Made by a program: the position numbers and the translations under genes
The notes under the pieces: model-generated
Told to the model about the DNA's origin: nothing
The model's input: the letters and a program-made list of their open reading frames with translations, nothing else
Database searches by the model: none
Assembly (NCBI GenBank): GCA_020628865.1
Contig: JAHDEJ010000005.1
Location: forward strand, 124,001 to 188,000
DNA from: Acidimicrobiales bacterium
Lineage (GTDB): Bacteria > Actinomycetota > Acidimicrobiia > Acidimicrobiales > SHLQ01
Direction of reading: 5' to 3'
DNA length: 64,000 nucleotides
In this document: positions 57,627 to 64,000 of the stretch, piece after piece
How the letters are laid out: each line of letters starts with the position of its first letter
How positions within the stretch are numbered: position 1 is the stretch's first letter

Positions 57627-58943
57627 ATGACCGATACGACTCACGATGCCGACGTCATCATCATTGGGGCCGGCGTGCTCGGCTGCGCCATTGCGCTCGA
57701 GATGTCGAGGCGCGGGATACGCACGATCAATGTGGACAAGGCATCGGCGGCCGGCGCCGGTTCGACGATCAACTCGTGCGCCATCATCCGCTTCACGTAC
57801 TCCACGCATGTGGGTGTGGCGATGTCGTGGGAGGGCGGCCAGTACTGGAAGAACTGGGCCGACTACATCGGAGCCGAAGACGAGAAGGGTCTCATTGAGT
57901 TCCACGACGTCGGTCAGCTCAACGTGTTCGCGGACGAAGCTGAGCGGCTCGATCGGGTGCAGCAGCTGTGGGACGAGATGGACATCCCTTACGAGCAGCT
58001 CGACGCCGACGAGTTGGCCGAGCGGTTCCCGTTCATGGACTTCGGTTGGTACGGCCCACCGACCCGTCCCGACGATCCGGCCTTCTGGAAGGAGGCCGAG
58101 CAGCAGGTGAGGGGTGCCCTCTGGAGCCCGGACGCCGGATACATCTCCGACCCACAACTGTCGTGTCACAACCTGCAGCGCGGGGCTGAGGCCGAGGGTG
58201 GCGAGTTCCGGTTCAACACCGAGGTCACGGCGATCCTTCAGGAAGCTGGTCGGGCAGCCGGCGTGGAGTTGGCCGACGGATCTTCGCTTCGGGCGCCCGT
58301 CGTGATCAACGTGGCCGGCCCACACAGCTCGATCATCAACAAGATGGCGGGTGTCTACGACGAGATGAACATCAAGACGAATGCCCTGCGCCATGAGGTG
58401 CATCACGTGCCGTCGCCCGAGGGGGTCGACTTCATGAACGCCGGCACGGTCGGCGCCGACGACGACATCGGCTTCTACTTCCGGCCCGAAGTCGGCAACA
58501 ACGTGCTGCTCGGCAGCGTCGACCTCGAGTGCGACGGCCGTGAGTACGTCGACCCCGACGACTACGACACGACGATCGATCGAGACCAGTGGCACGCCCA
58601 GGTCCTGCGAGCGCAGCGGCGCATGCCCGAGCTCGGTATGCCGCACGAGGCTCGAGGCATCGTCGATCTGTACGACCAGAGCGACGACTGGCTGCCCATC
58701 TACGACCGCACCGCTCTCGATGGCTTCTACGTTGCGATCGGTACGAGCGGCAACCAGTACAAGAACGCCGGCTCGGTCGGCCAGGCGATGGCCGACCTGA
58801 TCGATGCGGTCGAAGCCGGCCATGACCACGACGCCGAGCCCGTCCAGGTCACCGGCCGGTACACCGGTCTGACCATCGACCTCGGCGCCTACAGCCGCAA
58901 TCGCGATATCAACGCCGACTCATCGATGTCCGTCCACGGCTGA
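57627..58943 (+). CDS. FAD-dependent oxidoreductase, DAO family (sarcosine oxidase beta-like)
   Basis: 438 residues from ATG 57627 (ATG 57621 is too close to the G-rich ribosome-binding site). The N-terminal dinucleotide motif is VIIIGAGVLGCAIALEMSRRG. The DAO fold continues with AEGGEFRFNTEVTAI, VVINVAGPHSSIINKMAG and a C-terminal FYVAIGTSGNQYKNAGSVG segment. Relatives oxidise N-methylated amino acids such as sarcosine or dimethylglycine. With betA elsewhere in the window, a role in betaine breakdown is possible but not shown. It has its own promoter. Confidence 0.88.
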   Translation: MTDTTHDADVIIIGAGVLGCAIALEMSRRGIRTINVDKASAAGAGSTINSCAIIRFTYSTHVGVAMSWEGGQYWKNWADYIGAEDEKGLIEFHDVGQLNVFADEAERLDRVQQLWDEMDIPYEQLDADELAERFPFMDFGWYGPPTRPDDPAFWKEAEQQVRGALWSPDAGYISDPQLSCHNLQRGAEAEGGEFRFNTEVTAILQEAGRAAGVELADGSSLRAPVVINVAGPHSSIINKMAGVYDEMNIKTNALRHEVHHVPSPEGVDFMNAGTVGADDDIGFYFRPEVGNNVLLGSVDLECDGREYVDPDDYDTTIDRDQWHAQVLRAQRRMPELGMPHEARGIVDLYDQSDDWLPIYDRTALDGFYVAIGTSGNQYKNAGSVGQAMADLIDAVEAGHDHDAEPVQVTGRYTGLTIDLGAYSRNRDINADSSMSVHG

Positions 58944-58960
58944 ACCTGGGCGTCGACGCA

Positions 58961-59758
58961 CTACATGACTCGCTGTAGTCGTCGACTCCCGCGGATGGTG
59001 AGGAGCGTGGCGACAGCGGTGACCGTGACGATGGTGCCGAAGATGAGGGCGAGGTCGCCGGGGGAGTGCTGGCTGTACGCCTCGAACGTTGCGACAATGA
59101 TCAGCAGCGACGACACGGCCACGCATCCCAGAACGCGGGGTTCCAGGTGGAAGGTGAACAGACCGACAACGAGCAGCACGATCGGCAGGAATCCGAACAG
59201 GTAGACGTCCACTAGGAGCGCGGCGGTATGAACTGCGGCGAGCAGCAGCATCGTGGGCGCGGAGAGGGGGCGGCGGCCCTCACTCTTCCACGCAGCCCAG
59301 GCGCAGAGCGCCGTGAGGCCGGCCAGTCGCATCCAACTCAATGATGTGGTGTTCGTCGCCACCACGAGGCTGACGAGCCACACGACCGGAAGGGCGGCGA
59401 TCCATCGACTCGAACGACTGAGTAGCACGAGAAGAACGACGCCGAGGATCGCGGTGCTGCTGCGGGTTCCTTCGAGCTCTATCGATACGAGACCGAATTG
59501 ATCGGCGACGGCGGTGGTGGTCCATGCGAGTGTGCTGATCGTAAGGACGAGGATGGTGCACTGGATCCACATTTGGCGCAGGCTCCCGCCGGTCGCAGCG
59601 AGACTTCGGGTGCGGAGGCCGTGGGCCAGCAGCGAGCGGGATTCGCGGGCTGACCAGTTGCCGTCGTGGAGCTCGTTGGCGGTGTCGAGGATTTCGTCGC
59701 CATGCGCCGTCCAGTAGTCGGCCGGAAAGGCGCGGGTGACGATGCCGTAGTTGCTCAT
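58961..59758 (-). CDS. Multi-spanning membrane protein of unknown function
   Basis: 265 residues from ATG 59758. A soluble head (1-70, MSNYGIVTRAFPADYWTAHG then ELHDGNWSARESRSLLAHGL) precedes six to seven hydrophobic segments. The head resembles the short motif found before permease-like domains in genes paired with PadR regulators. Its start overlaps the PadR stop (ATGA), so the two are cotranscribed and probably functionally linked. The family is not recognised. Confidence 0.75.
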   Translation of the reverse strand: MSNYGIVTRAFPADYWTAHGDEILDTANELHDGNWSARESRSLLAHGLRTRSLAATGGSLRQMWIQCTILVLTISTLAWTTTAVADQFGLVSIELEGTRSSTAILGVVLLVLLSRSSRWIAALPVVWLVSLVVATNTTSLSWMRLAGLTALCAWAAWKSEGRRPLSAPTMLLLAAVHTAALLVDVYLFGFLPIVLLVVGLFTFHLEPRVLGCVAVSSLLIIVATFEAYSQHSPGDLALIFGTIVTVTAVATLLTIRGSRRLQRVM

Positions 59759-60078
59759 GCGGTGGCCGCCTTCGGAAGGGGGCCGATGGTGGCCGCGGCC
59801 GCTTCGAGTGCCTGCCGCAGCCGCAACGCCTCTGCCTGGGTGGCGTGCTCGCCGGCCTCGGTGATGCGGTAGTACCGGCGCTTGCGGCCGTTCACCTTCT
59901 CTTCGCGGTCGACGACAAGCTGCCCCTCGTCGACCAGCCGGTCGAGCGCCCCGTACAGGGTGCCAGCGGTGAGTTCGACCCGACCGTCGGACAGTTCCTT
60001 GGCCCGGCTGGCGACGGCGTAGCCGTGGAGCGGCTCGGCATGAAGCGCAAGAAGGATGAAGTAGGTGGGTTCTCGCAT
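59755..60078 (-). CDS. PadR family transcriptional regulator
   Basis: 107 residues from ATG 60078, with GGTGG 7 nt upstream. ATG 60090 is also in frame. The PadR winged helix is complete: REPTYFILLALHAEPLHGYA, VELTAGTLYGALDRLVDEGQ and the wing KVNGRKRRYYRITEAGEHA. PadR proteins usually repress an adjacent transporter or membrane gene in response to a small molecule. Here the coupled membrane protein is the likely target. Confidence 0.92.
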   Translation of the reverse strand: MREPTYFILLALHAEPLHGYAVASRAKELSDGRVELTAGTLYGALDRLVDEGQLVVDREEKVNGRKRRYYRITEAGEHATQAEALRLRQALEAAAATIGPLPKAATA

Positions 60079-60198
60079 GTCTTCCACCATAGTACGGTCG
60101 CCGATGTATAAGCAACCGATGCATTTGTCGTTGCAATTCGCCTTCCTCCGACGGAAAAGCGTCCGGCCCTACGATGTGCTCGGCGAAGGAGGTGCTCC

Positions 60199-60861
60199 AT
60201 GCGACCGGTGCTGCAGCGCCAGGCGACAAAGCAGGACGACTGGCGATACCAGCGTCTCGACCAGACGGCGGCGGCCGCGTGCGCGTTCGCTCCTGCGATC
60301 ATGTGGGTCGCCGAGATGGTGCACCTGCGCGAGTGGGGCTGGTTTCGCGGGAGCATCAGCTCTTACCACGACGTCGTTCCGCCCGGCGCCTTCTTCATCC
60401 CGTTGACAGTGGCCGTGATGATCTTCATCACGAACGGTGTGGTGGTCGAGAATCATCAGGTCCACGTGATGATGGGTCTCTATCTGCTCGGCGTCATCCT
60501 CTTCGACCACGACGGCGCAACGACCATCCCGCACTTCTTCTTCGCCGGCTACTTCTTCGTTACAGCCTCACTGCTCGACCTCACCAGAGACGACGAGATC
60601 AACTGGAGCTGGCGCCGATGGCTGGGCGAGTGGCTCACGCTTCCGTGGGTCCTGCTCTGGAAAAACATGAAGCACTTTCGAACCCAGTGGCCCCGTGTGG
60701 CCATCGTGCTGCTGCCGTTCATCGTGCTCGGCGGAATCGCGTGGCTCGTGCCTGACTTCCGTGAGCGCTGGCTGTTCATCGCCGAGTGGCTCGCACTGGT
60801 CGCTGTCGTCGCCCAGTATCTGGCGCACGCGGCCGATCATGAGCACCACGCGGCGCACTGA
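60199..60861 (+). CDS. Histidine-rich multi-spanning membrane protein
   Basis: 220 residues from ATG 60199, with AAGGAGG 6 nt upstream. Six or seven hydrophobic segments. Polar and charged residues sit in or near the membrane parts: SSYHDVVPPGAFF, VVENHQVHVMMG, LFDHDGATTIPHFFFAG and the tail HAADHEHHAAH. The His/Asp pattern could bind a metal or haem, but no family is recognised. Confidence 0.72.
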   Translation: MRPVLQRQATKQDDWRYQRLDQTAAAACAFAPAIMWVAEMVHLREWGWFRGSISSYHDVVPPGAFFIPLTVAVMIFITNGVVVENHQVHVMMGLYLLGVILFDHDGATTIPHFFFAGYFFVTASLLDLTRDDEINWSWRRWLGEWLTLPWVLLWKNMKHFRTQWPRVAIVLLPFIVLGGIAWLVPDFRERWLFIAEWLALVAVVAQYLAHAADHEHHAAH

Positions 60862-60885
60862 GGTTTCCGCCGAGGGCGCACAAGC

Positions 60886-61161
60886 TCACCGAATCGTGAA
60901 GCTGGACTCTCCGACTGGCGTTTCTGCGACCCGGTCGACCTGACGAACCGACGCGAACTGCGGTCCGTCGGCGCACCAGGCAGCCAGCGCATCGAGCTGT
61001 TCGCGGGTGCCTTCAGCGATGACTTCGACTCGACCATCGGAGAGGTTGCGAACCGAACCGTCGACGCCGATGGCCTTGGCCTCGTGCGCGCACGACATGC
61101 GATAGCCGACCCCCTGCACCCGTCCCATCACGGTCAATCGCACCCGTTCGATCACGCCCAT
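60886..61161 (-). CDS. acyP: Acylphosphatase
   Basis: 91 residues from ATG 61161, typical size. The phosphate-binding loop GRVQGVGYR (about 13-21) contains the catalytic Arg, and VRNLSDGRVEVIAEG carries the catalytic Asn. It hydrolyses acyl phosphates such as 1,3-bisphosphoglycerate and carbamoyl phosphate. Upstream residues of the same open frame lie over the divergent gene and are not part of it. Confidence 0.93.
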   Translation of the reverse strand: MGVIERVRLTVMGRVQGVGYRMSCAHEAKAIGVDGSVRNLSDGRVEVIAEGTREQLDALAAWCADGPQFASVRQVDRVAETPVGESSFTIR

Positions 61162-61200
61162 CAATCTAGATCGCACCCGTGGTGGCCTACTGTCCGAGAC

Positions 61201-61590
61201 GTGAATCGCCTGGACCTCGCCGCGCGCTATCTCATCGCCCAAGGGGTCATGGGGCTGGTGTGGTGGGCGTTCCTGCTGGCCGATACGCCGGTGCGTGGGT
61301 GGTTCGTTCCCGATGAAACTGCCTGGCCGGCGGCGAGGTCGCTCGCAATCGCCGACATGGTGATGTTCTGCGGTGGCTCGATCGCCGCTGGAGTCTTGGC
61401 GTTGCGGAGGCATCGATGGGTAGGACCAGCCGGATGGATCGCCCTCGGCTCCGCGGCCTACGCAACGCTCGTTGCCGTCGGTTGGTTGCTTGATCCGGTG
61501 AACCACTGGTTGGGGTTGGCGGCGATGGCTCCCACGTTGGCGATGACGGGACTGGCCGTGGCTGCGGTGGCGAAGGAACCACGCACATGA
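61201..61590 (+). CDS. Small four-helix membrane protein
   Basis: 129 residues from GTG 61201. Four hydrophobic segments: RYLIAQGVMGLVWWAFLLAD, SLAIADMVMFCGGSIAAGV, PAGWIALGSAAYATLVAVGW, and a C-terminal one ending GLAVAAVAKE. The family is not recognised with certainty. It overlaps the isoprenylcysteine methyltransferase-like gene by 4 nt and is probably the first gene of a three-gene operon. Confidence 0.72.
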   Translation: MNRLDLAARYLIAQGVMGLVWWAFLLADTPVRGWFVPDETAWPAARSLAIADMVMFCGGSIAAGVLALRRHRWVGPAGWIALGSAAYATLVAVGWLLDPVNHWLGLAAMAPTLAMTGLAVAAVAKEPRT

Positions 61591-62135
61591 GGTTGTTTCG
61601 GGTCGCGGAGGTGGCGTCCTTCCGACGGAACTATGCGAAGACGCTCCTCCAGACGGCGGTCATGTGGACCATCTTTCTTGTGGTGGGCCCGATCCTGGTC
61701 GCGGAGTTGGAAGGAAGGATCGGACTGCCCACGTTCACGGGCCGTGTCGGCTTGGGGGTCGTCCTCTTCATCCTCGGCGGGAGCCTCGGTTTGCGGTCGG
61801 GCTACGTGATGACTCGGGCGGGTGAGGGGACACCGCTCCCGATGGACACGGCACGCAACCTAGTCATCGCCGGCCCCTATCGGCGTGTGCGAAACCCGAT
61901 GGCTGTGGCTGGGACCGTGCAGTCGATGGCGGTTGGTGTTGCCTTGGGGTCGCCAGCTGTGTTCGCAGCCACTGTGTTCAGTGCGCTGCTCTGGAACTAC
62001 GGGGTGCGGCCGACCGAAGAAGCCGACCTGCTCGAACGATTCGGAGAACCGTTCGAGAGGTACACCCGGAACGTTCCGTGCTGGATACCGAGACTTGACC
62101 CATGGACCATCGCATCACCGGAGGGCGATCGATGA
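61587..62135 (+). CDS. Isoprenylcysteine carboxyl methyltransferase-like membrane protein
   Basis: 182 residues. Four or five helices carry the ICMT/PEMT C-terminal motif GPYRRVRNPMAVAG, then EEADLLERFGEPFERYTRNV. Such proteins use SAM to methylate small hydrophobic or lipid-like substrates in the membrane. Bacterial substrates are seldom known. Its ATG and stop each overlap the neighbouring genes (ATGA), so three genes 61201-62794 appear coupled. Confidence 0.85.
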   Translation: MRLFRVAEVASFRRNYAKTLLQTAVMWTIFLVVGPILVAELEGRIGLPTFTGRVGLGVVLFILGGSLGLRSGYVMTRAGEGTPLPMDTARNLVIAGPYRRVRNPMAVAGTVQSMAVGVALGSPAVFAATVFSALLWNYGVRPTEEADLLERFGEPFERYTRNVPCWIPRLDPWTIASPEGDR

Positions 62136-62794
62136 CCGCACTCGGCGACCGGGGAGGCGAGCCAGTCGATCCGGCGACGGCGCAGTACTACGAGCAGTTC
62201 GGCGCCGACTCCGTGGATCGGTGGGAGTCCATCTCGCCCGACGCCGGCCTCACTCCGTTCTTCCCGACGGCGTTCCGTCCGGGATCGACGGTGCTCGATG
62301 TCGGCTGCGGGTCGGGCCGTGACCTGGCCCGGCTGCGCGCTGCCGGCCATGTGGTCCATGGCGTCGAGCCGAGCTCATCGCTCCGCCAGCGATGCGTGGA
62401 GGTGCATCCCGAGCTTGCGGGTCGGGTGATGGCCGGCGGCCTTCCGGACCGGCTCGAGCTTCCGGAGGATTGGCCGCGTTCGTTCGACGGAATCGTGTGC
62501 TCGGCGATCCTCATGCACATTCCGACGTCGGAGTTGCCCGCCACTGCTCGAGCACTCCGAGCGCTGATGCATCCGGGGGCTCGGCTGTTGGTTTCCCTTC
62601 CCGCTCGTCGCGCGAAGATCGTGGACCAGCGCGATCCGCTCGGACGGCTCTTCAGCGGTGTCACGGTGGAGCAGTTGGAATCGGTGGTGGCGACGGTCGG
62701 GCTGGAGCTTCACACCGCCTGGCTCGGTCGACCCGATGCGCAGGGCCGGACCGGGAACTCGTGGGATGTGGCGATGTTCGAGGTGACCGGCTGA
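62132..62794 (+). CDS. Class I SAM-dependent methyltransferase
   Basis: 220 residues from ATG 62132. Motif I is VLDVGCGSGRDLARLRAAGH and the post-I acidic segment is VHGVEPSSSLRQ. The motif IV region is FDGIVCSAILMHIP. The substrate is unknown. The coupling to a membrane methyltransferase-like gene suggests a common pathway. The last 30 residues end WDVAMFEVTG, typical of the terminal strand. Confidence 0.85.
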   Translation: MTALGDRGGEPVDPATAQYYEQFGADSVDRWESISPDAGLTPFFPTAFRPGSTVLDVGCGSGRDLARLRAAGHVVHGVEPSSSLRQRCVEVHPELAGRVMAGGLPDRLELPEDWPRSFDGIVCSAILMHIPTSELPATARALRALMHPGARLLVSLPARRAKIVDQRDPLGRLFSGVTVEQLESVVATVGLELHTAWLGRPDAQGRTGNSWDVAMFEVTG

Positions 62795-62861
62795 GGGTTT
62801 CCCGACGCTCTCGTCACGCAATTCGCTCAACTTGTTCGGCCATCGCTCCGATCACTCGGCC

Positions 62862-63281
62862 ATGTCCCCGCCACAACCCGCCACGTTCGTGCCGTCCGCG
62901 GCATCGACCGGCCATGCTCCAAAGCGTCCGGCGTCTGTTGTGTCCACCCGATTGCAGCCGCCCGTCGGTCAGAGCCGGCTGGCGTCGAAGGTGGGCGCGA
63001 ATCGCATCGCCATCGAGGCCGGGCCGAGTCGAGCCGTCTGTCTGACTGCGGGCGCGGTCGGCCTCACCATGGTCTTCCTCGGCTTCGTGGCCGGGTTGAT
63101 TCGTGACGGTTCGTTGGTCACGGCGATCGGTCAGGGCGTGTTCACCCCTGTGCTTCCCACGGCGCTTGCCGCGTTGATCGGCTGGGGAAACGAACACCGC
63201 GCTCGCATTGCGTTCAGTCTGATCGGCGCCGCAGTGATTCCCGTGGTGCTGCTGCAGATTCTCGGCTCGCTCGCCGTCTGA
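62862..63281 (+). CDS. Small two-helix membrane protein
   Basis: 139 residues from ATG 62862 (ATG 62832 is also in frame). A Pro/Ala-rich soluble head of about 65 residues precedes two or three hydrophobic segments (AVCLTAGAVGLTMVFLGFVAG, VLPTALAALIGWG and IAFSLIGAAVIPVVLLQILG). No clear ribosome-binding site and no family match. A long open frame on the opposite strand covers it, but the hydrophobic pattern supports this strand. Confidence 0.5.
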   Translation: MSPPQPATFVPSAASTGHAPKRPASVVSTRLQPPVGQSRLASKVGANRIAIEAGPSRAVCLTAGAVGLTMVFLGFVAGLIRDGSLVTAIGQGVFTPVLPTALAALIGWGNEHRARIAFSLIGAAVIPVVLLQILGSLAV

Positions 63282-63344
63282 CCCTCGGGTAGCCGCAAGC
63301 CAGACATCCAAGCTCAGACGGCCATCGGCTGCGACAATCGCCCG

Positions 63345-64000
63345 ATGCTGCATCTCCCTGAACTGCTGCCGGTCGTGCTCGTGCATGGCGGCCTGCACGA
63401 CGATCCGCCGATGACGGGTGCCCGGTTCTGGGAGACGAGTGGTGTGGTTCGCGGCCTTCGCGGCAGGAACGTCGAGGTGGTCGTTCACGAGCGACCGCCG
63501 CAGCCGAGCTCGTGGCACGAAGAGGCGGACGCGCTGGTGGCGACGATCGAAGCGTCGGGTCACGACCGGGTGGCGCTGGTGGCAGGTTCGAACGGTTGCA
63601 GCGTTGCGTTGCGCGTGTTGCTGGACCGACCGGAACTCGTGGCGCGAACCATGTTGTGCTGGCCGGCAACCGCCGGCGACCAGGTCATCGACGAACTTGC
63701 ACGCATCATCATCACGGACGTGCACGGCGCCACGGCGGCCGACGAACTGCTTGCGGGCCGTCCAATCCGCGGCGTCGACGCGAAGGAGCTGGCGACCCTG
63801 AACGGCGAGCTCGTCATCTATCCGTCGATGCCGGAGAACAAGGCCCATCAGCGGTCGACGGTGATGGAGCTGCTCGCCGCCGTGCCCGGGTCGATGATGG
63901 TCGGCGGCAGCCCGGAGCCGATCGACGACGACTTCTTCGATCACTGCGAGTCGTTCGTGCCGACGGTCGAGGCGTTCTCGAAGGTCGTGCACGACGACTG
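63345..64000 (+). CDS. Alpha/beta-hydrolase-like protein (partial, 3' end outside window)
   Basis: 218 codons are visible from ATG 63345 to the right edge with no stop. LLPVVLVHGGLHDD is the oxyanion-hole strand-loop. VALVAGSNGCSVALRVLLDR is the nucleophile elbow (G-S-N-G with the Ser at about residue 85), slightly degenerate because the first Gly of GxSxG is Ala. Residues 170-185 (LVIYPSMPENKAHQRSTVME) resemble the strand before the catalytic acid. The catalytic His lies at or beyond the edge. The substrate is unknown. Confidence 0.75.
   Translation, partial: MLHLPELLPVVLVHGGLHDDPPMTGARFWETSGVVRGLRGRNVEVVVHERPPQPSSWHEEADALVATIEASGHDRVALVAGSNGCSVALRVLLDRPELVARTMLCWPATAGDQVIDELARIIITDVHGATAADELLAGRPIRGVDAKELATLNGELVIYPSMPENKAHQRSTVMELLAAVPGSMMVGGSPEPIDDDFFDHCESFVPTVEAFSKVVHDD

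Noticed and set aside
62814-63992. Minus-strand open frame of 392 codons near the right edge
   Set aside because: The plus strand here encodes hydrophobic segments and an alpha/beta-hydrolase start. The minus-strand translation is His/Arg-rich without motifs.

Overview
The window is GC-rich, gene-dense bacterial DNA with GTG and TTG starts, many 1-4 nt gene overlaps and few long gaps. It looks like a chromosomal segment of a high-GC Gram-positive actinobacterium. A marine, Ilumatobacter-like member of Acidimicrobiia would fit, but that placement is inference. It rests on the rpsF-ssb-rpsR-rplI-dnaB order, a DUF2510 head on a PrsW-type protease, an LAxTG surface protein, an Ada-AlkA fusion beside ogt, a DUF222/13E12-type HNH gene with a mycobacterial-type SOS box, and probable leaderless transcription. 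I saw no IS element, prophage, CRISPR array, tRNA or rRNA.

Layout. 1-1776 (minus): a thioredoxin-fold/MsrA-like fusion cut by the window edge, and a PrsW-type membrane protease. 2031-6113 (plus): S6, SSB, S18, L9, a strong terminator, a cluster of DnaA-box-like sites, DnaB and a methyltransferase. 6114-6958: mostly non-coding, with two strongly foldable segments around a 73-residue membrane protein gene. 6959-9430 (minus): ribE-ribBA-ribH behind an FMN riboswitch. 9465-20116 (mostly minus): malonyl-CoA decarboxylase, a Kbp-like LysM protein, a secreted protein of unknown function, hemolysin III, the ogt/ada-alkA alkylation-repair pair, an ABC exporter, a TVP38 protein, YeiH and a TetR regulator. 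20176-24284 (plus): a choline-dehydrogenase-type flavoprotein with an unusual repeated N-terminus, a small membrane gene between inverted repeats, and a DEAD-box helicase.

24291-38186 is an ion-homeostasis block. It holds a four-CBS protein, a complete mrpABCDEFG Na+/H+ antiporter operon on the minus strand, a divergent sigma factor with a probable leaderless promoter, a Ca2+/Na+ exchanger, a universal stress protein, a CPA2 antiporter with Usp-like tail domains, a winged-helix regulator, a one-span exported protein and an RCK potassium channel. 38267-41782 pairs a DddP-like M24 enzyme (candidate DMSP lyase) with a convergent ProW-like permease fused to a second membrane domain. With betA this points to osmolyte turnover.

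41878-64000 is mixed housekeeping and accessory content: an LAxTG surface protein, an enoyl-CoA hydratase, a GH10 enzyme, a RecQ-PRTase fusion, a CHASE-GGDEF protein, YceI, Lon, a GNAT enzyme, a DUF2786 protein, a PPOX protein, an SOS-box HNH gene, a siderophore-interacting protein behind a possible iron box, a 19-codon ORF with a perfect Shine-Dalgarno sequence, a DAO-family oxidase, a PadR pair, acylphosphatase, two methyltransferases and an alpha/beta hydrolase cut by the right edge. All calls come from reading the sequence. No database search was run.
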